Shown here: positions 6,135 through 11,430 of the stretch, in pieces | How the letters are laid out: every line of letters starts with the position of its first letter | How positions within the stretch are numbered: the first letter of the stretch is position 1 | Assembly (NCBI GenBank): GCA_028822675.1 | Contig: JAPKDE010000063.1 | Coordinates: 1 to 11,430, forward strand | From: Dehalococcoidia bacterium | GTDB taxonomy: Bacteria; Chloroflexota; Dehalococcoidia; UBA3495 | Length of the DNA stretch: 11,430 nt | Reading direction: 5' to 3' | Translations under genes and position numbers: made by a program | The notes under the pieces: model-generated | What the model was told of the DNA's origin: nothing | The model's database searches: none | The model's input: only the letters and a program-made list of their open reading frames with translations

Positions 6135-7019
6135 ATGCTAACCAAGCTGATGATTGGACGGGCTCGTTGGCTCTTGGTTCGCGTCCTCGTCGGCATTTCC
6201 CTGGCCTATGGAGTCACCTTCTTCGTGCTCTGGTCCCAGTTGGAAAAACGGTTTGTCTTCTTTCCCTCGACTGAGTTGTTGTACACACCCAGTAACGCCG
6301 GTCTTGAATACGAAGACGTCCGAATCCAAACTTCAGATGGCCTAACGCTACACGGCTGGTTCATAGCTGGTGACCCGAATATAGTCCCCGATACGGCGTC
6401 TAACACCACGTGGCTTTGGTTCCACGGCAACGGCGGGAATAATGGTTACCGGATTGACGAACTGGCATTAGCGCATCACCGCACCGGGGCCAACCTCTTT
6501 ATATTTGACTATCGGGGCTACGGTGAGAGTGAGGGTAGCCCCTCCGAGCAGGGCACGTATTTGGACTCCAGAGCGGTCATTGAGTATCTATCTGCCCGAG
6601 ATGACGTGGCGTCAGAAAAGATAATTTACCTGGGGCATTCTTTGGGCGCGGCAGTTGCTATAGAGCTGGCTTTGACCCGCCCGCCAATGGCCATGGTGCT
6701 GGTCTCTCCATTTGCGTCGGTTCGTGACATGGCCAGCGTTACGCTGCCATTCCCTCCGGTCGCTTGGCTGGTGCGGAACCATTACGACAGCCTAACCCGC
6801 ATCCGCCAATTGAACGTGCCCTTGTTGGTGCTTCACGGCGACCAGGACGAGACTGTCCCATTGTCCCAGGGGCGCAAACTATATGATGCGGCCAACCAGC
6901 CAAAGCGCTTTCAGGTACTTGAGGGAGCGGCGCACAACGATACTTACGAAGTCGGCGGGGAGCAGTACTGGGGAGCGATAGAAGAATTTCTTGGCGAGCT
7001 TCAGTCAAAAGACCAGTAG
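6135..7019 (+). CDS. Membrane-anchored alpha/beta hydrolase (ABHD13/BEM46-like)
   Basis: A 294-aa serine hydrolase with one N-terminal membrane segment (about 12-33), after which the catalytic domain probably faces outward. The oxyanion motif HGNGGN is at 97-102. FDYRGYGESEG is at 124-134, and the nucleophile elbow GHSLG is at 167-171 with S169. The acid D238 lies in HGDQDETVP and the base H267 in GAAHND, giving a complete Ser-Asp-His triad. The length and the DYRGYG motif fit the ABHD13/BEM46 esterase-like family; the substrate is unknown. It starts 48 nt after the receiver-like gene with only a weak AGG upstream (6127-6129), so it may be the last gene of the EMO-like operon. Its stop is 7 nt from that of the convergent DUF503 gene. 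Confidence 0.9.
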   Translation: MLTKLMIGRARWLLVRVLVGISLAYGVTFFVLWSQLEKRFVFFPSTELLYTPSNAGLEYEDVRIQTSDGLTLHGWFIAGDPNIVPDTASNTTWLWFHGNGGNNGYRIDELALAHHRTGANLFIFDYRGYGESEGSPSEQGTYLDSRAVIEYLSARDDVASEKIIYLGHSLGAAVAIELALTRPPMAMVLVSPFASVRDMASVTLPFPPVAWLVRNHYDSLTRIRQLNVPLLVLHGDQDETVPLSQGRKLYDAANQPKRFQVLEGAAHNDTYEVGGEQYWGAIEEFLGELQSKDQ

Positions 7020-7033
7020 GCCTTACTTAGGCC
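7019..7033. other. Short hairpin spanning the convergent stop codons
   Basis: GGCCT (7019-7023) and AGGCC (7029-7033) form a 5-bp stem with loop TACTT. The stem overlaps the last base of the hydrolase TAG and all of the DUF503 stop (7027-7029). It has no U run, so it is at best a weak transcription barrier. Confidence 0.3.
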
Positions 7034-7320
7034 CCGGATATAATCTCGGTCGCGTAATCCAGAAGTTCTAAGTCTCGGCTGGATTCTTCGATAAACTCGA
7101 CCACTTTGGAAACCATTTCGTTGGCGTGGGCAGAATCGGTGCTGACACAGCAAACGGCCAGGGTCAGCCGTTGCCACAGTTCATGGTCTTCCACCTCGGC
7201 CACGGCGACATTAAAGGTATTCCAAGTCCGAGCGGAAAGGGACCGGAAAACCTGGCGTTTGTCCTTCAGGCTGGCCGATTCAGGCAGGTGGAGCATTATT
7301 CGGCAGACGCCTATATGCAC
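7027..7320 (-). CDS. DUF503 family protein (YlxP-like)
   Basis: 97 aa matching the whole DUF503 family. The N-terminal strand MHIGVCRIMLHLPES leads to SLKDKRQVFRSL (about 17-28), FNVAVAEVEDHELWQRLTLAVCCVS (about 36-60) and a C-terminal helix with a VVEFIEE segment. These are the conserved blocks of YlxP, a small ferredoxin-fold protein usually encoded in the nusA-infB-rbfA region and linked loosely to ribosome or RNA function. Here it stands apart from that operon. The start is GTG (plus-strand CAC 7318-7320), supported by GGGAG (plus CTCCC 7327-7331) with a 6-nt spacer. The exact biochemical function is not known. Confidence 0.9.
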   Translation of the reverse strand: MHIGVCRIMLHLPESASLKDKRQVFRSLSARTWNTFNVAVAEVEDHELWQRLTLAVCCVSTDSAHANEMVSKVVEFIEESSRDLELLDYATEIISGA

Positions 7321-7371
7321 TGAAATCTCCCGTTTATGCCTGGGATGGATTTTGAATTATTGATCGAGTTC

Positions 7372-7399
7372 TTGACGTGCATTGAACGTACATTATAGA
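7372..7399 (+). promoter_or_regulatory. Probable sigma70-type promoter of rex
   Basis: The -35 TTGACG (7372-7377, 5 of 6) and -10 TATAGA (7394-7399, 4 of 6) are separated by 16 nt. The spacer contains the second of two near-repeats, TTGACGTGCA (7372-7381) and TTGAACGTACA (7382-7392), so a dimeric regulator could sit directly on the promoter. Start of transcription is expected near 7406, giving a leader of about 115 nt. Confidence 0.5.
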
Positions 7400-7475
7400 T
7401 TATAGGCAACGGCAGTCCGAATTAACGCCGTGGAACACTTAATTCGAAGCCTGGTTCACCCTCTGGCGGTTTGAA

Positions 7476-7491
7476 TTGGTGATTTTGCCAA
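7476..7491 (+). promoter_or_regulatory. Candidate Rex-like operator in rex leader
   Basis: The 16-bp dyad TTGGTGATTTTGCCAA has perfect outer TTGG/CCAA arms and an inner A/T match. Known Rex operators resemble TTGTGA-N-TCACAA or TTGTTAA-N-TTAACAA, so similarity is only partial. Autoregulation is common for Rex, but the site sits in the leader rather than on the promoter. Confidence 0.25.
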
Positions 7492-7523
7492 CAGATAGCT
7501 GTCGGTGAAGGAATAAAAACGCC

Positions 7524-8174
7524 ATGCCTCCTAATTTCGAATCTCGACAGAGCCGCTCAGAAGTACCTGAAGTCGTCATCAGTCGACTTCCGCAGTACGT
7601 GCGGATACTTAACCGGCTGTTGGAAGACGGGATTCAAGTGGTTAGCTCCCAGCAATTGGGAGAAAAACTTCAGGTAACCCCGGCCCAAATTCGCAAAGAC
7701 CTCAGCTATTTTGGGCGCTTCGGGAAACAAGGTCGCGGCTATAGCGTGCACGACCTGTTGGATCGACTGCGGCAAATATTGGGCATCAACTCCCCGTGGA
7801 ATGTCGCTGTGGTTGGCGTTGGTCGTCTCGGCCGCGCCATTTTGAGCTACCCCGGGTTCAATCCAGACGGATTTCACCTGGTGGCTGCGTTCGACCTCAA
7901 CGACAAGGTCGTTGGCGAGTCTATCGGCGGCTTGGAAGTGCGCAAGATGGACGAGCTGGACCAGATTGTGGCACGTGAGGCAATCAGCATTGCCATTATC
8001 GCGGTTCCTGTGGAATTTACCCAGAACGTGGTTGACCAATTAGTGGCCTGTGGAGTCAAGGCAATCTTGAACTACGCCCCCATCACCCCGCAGGTACGTG
8101 AGGGCATCAGGATTCGCAACATCGACCCAGTTCTATCCCTTCAGTCCATGACCTACTACATTAACGACGACTAG
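7524..8174 (+). CDS. rex: Redox-sensing transcriptional repressor Rex
   Basis: A 216-aa protein of normal Rex length. The N-terminal winged helix includes SSQQLGEKLQVTPAQIRKDLSYFGRFGKQGRGYSV at about 41-75, the most conserved stretch of the family, whose recognition helix carries QIRKDL. The Rossmann domain follows, with the dinucleotide loop GVGRLG at 98-103 and D124 at the end of the second strand. APITPQVREGIRIRNIDPVLSL is the C-terminal region leading to the domain-swapped helix. Rex binds DNA when NAD+ is high and leaves when NADH rises, controlling respiratory and fermentative genes in Gram-positives, Chloroflexota and relatives. ATG at 7524 is preceded by AAGGA (7508-7512) with an 11-nt spacer, slightly long. 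The ATP synthase genes lie downstream on the opposite strand, which suggests but does not prove a respiratory regulon. Confidence 0.97.
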   Translation: MPPNFESRQSRSEVPEVVISRLPQYVRILNRLLEDGIQVVSSQQLGEKLQVTPAQIRKDLSYFGRFGKQGRGYSVHDLLDRLRQILGINSPWNVAVVGVGRLGRAILSYPGFNPDGFHLVAAFDLNDKVVGESIGGLEVRKMDELDQIVAREAISIAIIAVPVEFTQNVVDQLVACGVKAILNYAPITPQVREGIRIRNIDPVLSLQSMTYYINDD

Positions 8175-8227
8175 CCCTATACGCTGTCTGTTGCTTCTAC
8201 CCCCTGGCCATAAACCTCCTGCACACC

Positions 8228-8319
8228 GTCATTCCAGCGGTAATTGGAATCCATGTATTCTGCCAAAGACAAGTTCATAACTAGGGGCATTTTGGGATTC
8301 CTGCCTTCGCAGGAATGAC
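8228..8319. repeat. MITE/REP-like element with terminal GTCATTCC/GGAATGAC
   Basis: The 92-bp segment is bounded by the perfect inverted pair GTCATTCC (8228-8235) and GGAATGAC (8312-8319). Each end also forms its own hairpin: ATTCCA/TGGAAT (8231-8236 with 8245-8250), and ATTCCTGC/GCAGGAAT (8297-8304 with 8309-8316) with loop CTTC. This end sequence resembles short intergenic repeats that I recall from many bacterial genomes. No target-site duplication is evident. Copy number cannot be seen here. Confidence 0.55.
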
Positions 8320-8415
8320 TGGGTGGCAGCAGCTAGGCAGCTAACCCTGGAATGATGAGTGGCAGCCGAGGGTAAGCGGGTTATTGAGCTGCCGAACCCG
8401 TTGTCCGTTTACGAA

Positions 8416-8454
8416 AAAGGAAGAGGCCCAGACATCGTCTGGGCCTCTTCCTTT
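8416..8454 (-). terminator. Intrinsic terminator of the ATP synthase operon
   Basis: Perfect 18-nt arms (8416-8433 and 8437-8454) with core GAGGCCCAGAC and a 3-nt loop. Read on the minus strand the stem ends in five T, so termination is mainly of atpC transcripts; on the plus strand only TTT follows. It begins 17 nt past the atpC stop and also faces rex from the other side. Confidence 0.92.
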
Positions 8455-8471
8455 AGTTGCTGGGTTGTTTA

Positions 8472-8909
8472 TTAACTGCCGATCGGCGGTTGGCCGCCGG
8501 TGCGAGGCCTGTGGCGTCGTACCAGGTTGACCCTGATTTGAGCCCTTTGGAGTGAAGACATCGCCCGTTCCAGTTCCATATCTGAACCACGTTGGGCTAG
8601 ACGTTCTTGGGCCCGTTGCATGGCTTGTTCAGCCCGAGCTTCGTCGATTTCATCGGAGCGCTCACAGGCGTCGGCCAGTACGCTGACCCGGTTACCAATG
8701 ACTTCCATGAAGCCACCGGACACGGCCACGTACATATCTTCTTCACCGTTCTTTTTAACGGTCAGCTCTCCGGGTTTGAGGACGGTCATTAGCGGGGCAT
8801 GTTTGGGTAGAATGCCCAGTTGGCCGTTCAGACCGGGAGCAATCACCATATCGACTTCGCCTTCAAAGACGGAGCGTTCGGCAGTGATTATTTCCAGATT
8901 CATTGGCAT
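8472..8909 (-). CDS. atpC: F-type ATP synthase epsilon subunit
   Basis: A 145-aa central-stalk subunit of F1 that links gamma to the c-ring and can inhibit ATP hydrolysis. The N-terminal beta sandwich is plain: LEIITAERSVFEGEVDMVIAPGLNGQLGILPKHAPLMTVLKPG (about 5-47), then VSGGFMEVIGNRVSVLAD (about 63-80). The C-terminal helical hairpin follows (about 86-128), with alternating Ala/Glu/Arg. A polar, Pro/Gly-rich tail of about 15 residues extends beyond it. The start is ATG at 8909 or a second ATG two codons later at 8903. It lies 9 nt after the atpD stop, so the ribosome site falls in the end of atpD. It is the last gene of the operon before the terminator. Confidence 0.96.
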   Translation of the reverse strand: MPMNLEIITAERSVFEGEVDMVIAPGLNGQLGILPKHAPLMTVLKPGELTVKKNGEEDMYVAVSGGFMEVIGNRVSVLADACERSDEIDEARAEQAMQRAQERLAQRGSDMELERAMSSLQRAQIRVNLVRRHRPRTGGQPPIGS

Positions 8910-8918
8910 GGTTGTTAC

Positions 8919-10397
<1,479 letters not shown>

Positions 10398-11261
10398 CTA
10401 ACCCTCCAAGGCCATTGCTCCACCAATCAGATCTAATAGTTCGTTTGTAATGCTTTCTTGGCGTAGTTTGTTCATAACCAGGGTGAGGTCGCCAGACAGT
10501 TCCGACGCGTTTTCCGTGGCGGCGCGCATGGCCACCATCCTGGCTGATTGCTCGCTGGCTATGGACTCTACGATGGCGTGATAGACCTGCATCTCTATGT
10601 AGCGAGGGAGCAGGGATTGCAGCACGGCCAGATTACCGGGCTCGTAGATGTAACCCACACTCTCAGCGGAGGTTAGTTCCGCAGGTTCGATGGGTAGTAG
10701 TTTCTCAATAATTGGTTCTTGCGACATAGTCGAGACGTATTTGGTGTAAGCCAGGTAAACTTCATCGGTTTGGCCCTCACAATACGAATCAATGATCATG
10801 TGCGAAATGGCGTGAGTATCGACCAGAAGGGGCGATTCACCGAGGTCGGTGAAGGTTGCCTTGAGGTCTTGGTTGGTACGGGCCATGAAATCGCGACCTT
10901 TTCGGCCTACCGTGACCGCCTGGACTGGTACCTCACGTTCCAATATGAAGTTGCCAACTGCGCGATTCAGGTTGGCGTTCAGACCACCACATAGACCCCG
11001 GTCAGGGCTGATCATCAACACAGTGGCGTTTTGCACTGTGCGGACGGCCAGCAGTGGTTGGGCTCCTGCTTCGTCATTCATTGGTTGGGCGGCCAGGTTG
11101 GCGATGAGTGATTGAATCTTGACCGAGTAAGGTCTGCCTTCAAGCACTGCGTTCTGGGCCCGCCGCATCTTGGACGCGGCAACCAGTGACATTGCATTGG
11201 TCACTTTGGCCGTGTTATCCACGCTGCGGATTCGTCGTCGTATGTCTCTAACGCTGGGCAT
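10398..11261 (-). CDS. atpG: F-type ATP synthase gamma subunit
   Basis: The 287-aa rotor shaft of F1. The N-terminal coiled-coil helix is canonical (RDIRRRIRSVDNTAKVTNAMSLVAASKM, about 5-32). ISPDRGLCGGLNANLNR is at about 84-100. The C-terminal helix has EQSARMVAMRAATENASELSGDLTLVMNKLRQESITNELLDLIGGAMAL, the segment that sits inside the alpha3beta3 ring. Length is normal and no regulatory Cys insert of the chloroplast type is present. The ATG at 11261 has only a weak, A-rich upstream sequence with no clear Shine-Dalgarno, unlike atpD. It follows atpA by 58 nt. Confidence 0.97.
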   Translation of the reverse strand: MPSVRDIRRRIRSVDNTAKVTNAMSLVAASKMRRAQNAVLEGRPYSVKIQSLIANLAAQPMNDEAGAQPLLAVRTVQNATVLMISPDRGLCGGLNANLNRAVGNFILEREVPVQAVTVGRKGRDFMARTNQDLKATFTDLGESPLLVDTHAISHMIIDSYCEGQTDEVYLAYTKYVSTMSQEPIIEKLLPIEPAELTSAESVGYIYEPGNLAVLQSLLPRYIEMQVYHAIVESIASEQSARMVAMRAATENASELSGDLTLVMNKLRQESITNELLDLIGGAMALEG

Positions 11262-11319
11262 CTATTTATCTTTTATCCAATGCTGGAAATTCTGGTTATG
11301 AAATCAGGTTAGTCGGTGC

Positions 11320-11430
11320 CTAGCCGGTGAATGTCGGCTTGAAATCGTTGATTGCTTTGGTCAGGTTCGCAGACAATTCGTCGGAAATATCCTTGGTTTC
11401 ATTGATGGCAGTGATGATGTCTTGATGCGA
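11320..11430 (-). CDS. atpA: F-type ATP synthase alpha subunit, C-terminal end only
   Basis: The minus-strand frame entering at 11430 gives 36 residues before TAG (plus CTA 11320-11322). It reads SHQDIITAINETKDIS and ends NDFKPTFTG. This is the helical C-terminus of the alpha subunit, the expected gene directly before atpG in the standard order alpha-gamma-beta-epsilon. The remaining roughly 470 residues, including the nucleotide site, lie outside the window. The identification rests on the short tail plus synteny. Confidence 0.9.
   Translation of the reverse strand, partial: SHQDIITAINETKDISDELSANLTKAINDFKPTFTG

Larger units (their letters stand above)
7321..7523. other. Divergent intergenic region between DUF503 and rex
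   Basis: 203 nt with the DUF503 ribosome site, a promoter for rex, tandem TTGA-type near-repeats and a leader with two dyads. No RNA gene or coding signal was recognised. Confidence 0.65.
8175..8471. other. Non-coding region between rex and atpC
   Basis: 297 nt without a plausible gene. It holds an inverted-repeat element (8228-8319), a further GGAATGAT fragment (8349-8356) and a CGGGTT/AACCCG hairpin (8377-8382 with 8395-8400). GTGGCAGC occurs twice (near 8323 and 8359), and the ATP synthase terminator lies at 8416-8454. Confidence 0.8.

Noticed and set aside
8175..8471. CRISPR array or tRNA in the rex-atpC gap
   Set aside because: Repeats are inverted, few and unevenly spaced, and no cloverleaf or CCA-end pattern is present.

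Overview
This window looks like chromosomal housekeeping and respiratory DNA from a bacterium, most likely a Chloroflexota lineage of the Dehalococcoidia/SAR202 type. The inference rests on gene content: an LLM-class flavin oxidoreductase, an FAH-family hydrolase, a fused membrane Hdr-like iron-sulfur protein of the ETF:menaquinone oxidoreductase (EMO) type, a Rex repressor and an F-type ATP synthase. Moderate GC, frequent GTG/TTG starts and the protein sequence style fit as well. No 16S rRNA or other phylogenetic marker was available, so the taxonomy is tentative.

Layout. Bases 1-1092 hold the 3' part of an M16 zinc peptidase gene (+), whose start lies outside the window. A 15-bp bidirectional terminator hairpin (1117-1150) separates it from a convergent FAH-family gene (1183-1971, -). 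A divergent intergenic region (1972-2215), with an operator-like dyad and candidate promoters, leads to an LLM flavin oxidoreductase (2216-3226, +, TTG start). A structured gap (3227-3415) precedes a probable plus-strand operon: EMO/HdrD-like membrane Fe-S oxidoreductase (3416-5446), an 82-aa zinc-ribbon protein (5468-5716), a receiver-like protein overlapping it by 11 nt (5706-6086), and a membrane-anchored alpha/beta hydrolase (6135-7019). A convergent DUF503/YlxP-like gene (7027-7320, -) is followed by a divergent gap and the redox repressor rex (7524-8174, +). The 297-nt gap from 8175 to 8471 carries an inverted-repeat element and a strong terminator for the opposing ATP synthase operon. 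That operon occupies the rest of the window on the minus strand in the classical order atpA (only its last 36 codons, 11320-11430), atpG, atpD, atpC.

How the parts fit. The EMO-like protein would feed electrons from flavoprotein donors into the quinone pool. Rex senses NADH/NAD+ and commonly controls respiratory genes. The ATP synthase consumes the resulting proton-motive force. Co-regulation is plausible from proximity but is not proven by the sequence.

I see no CRISPR array, tRNA, rRNA, integrase or transposase. I did not find a clearly new multi-gene system. The most interesting points are the regulatory structures in the gaps at 2001-2027, 3272-3398 and 7372-7491, the zinc-ribbon/receiver-like pair fused to the EMO transcription unit, and the dispersed-repeat-like element at 8228-8319.
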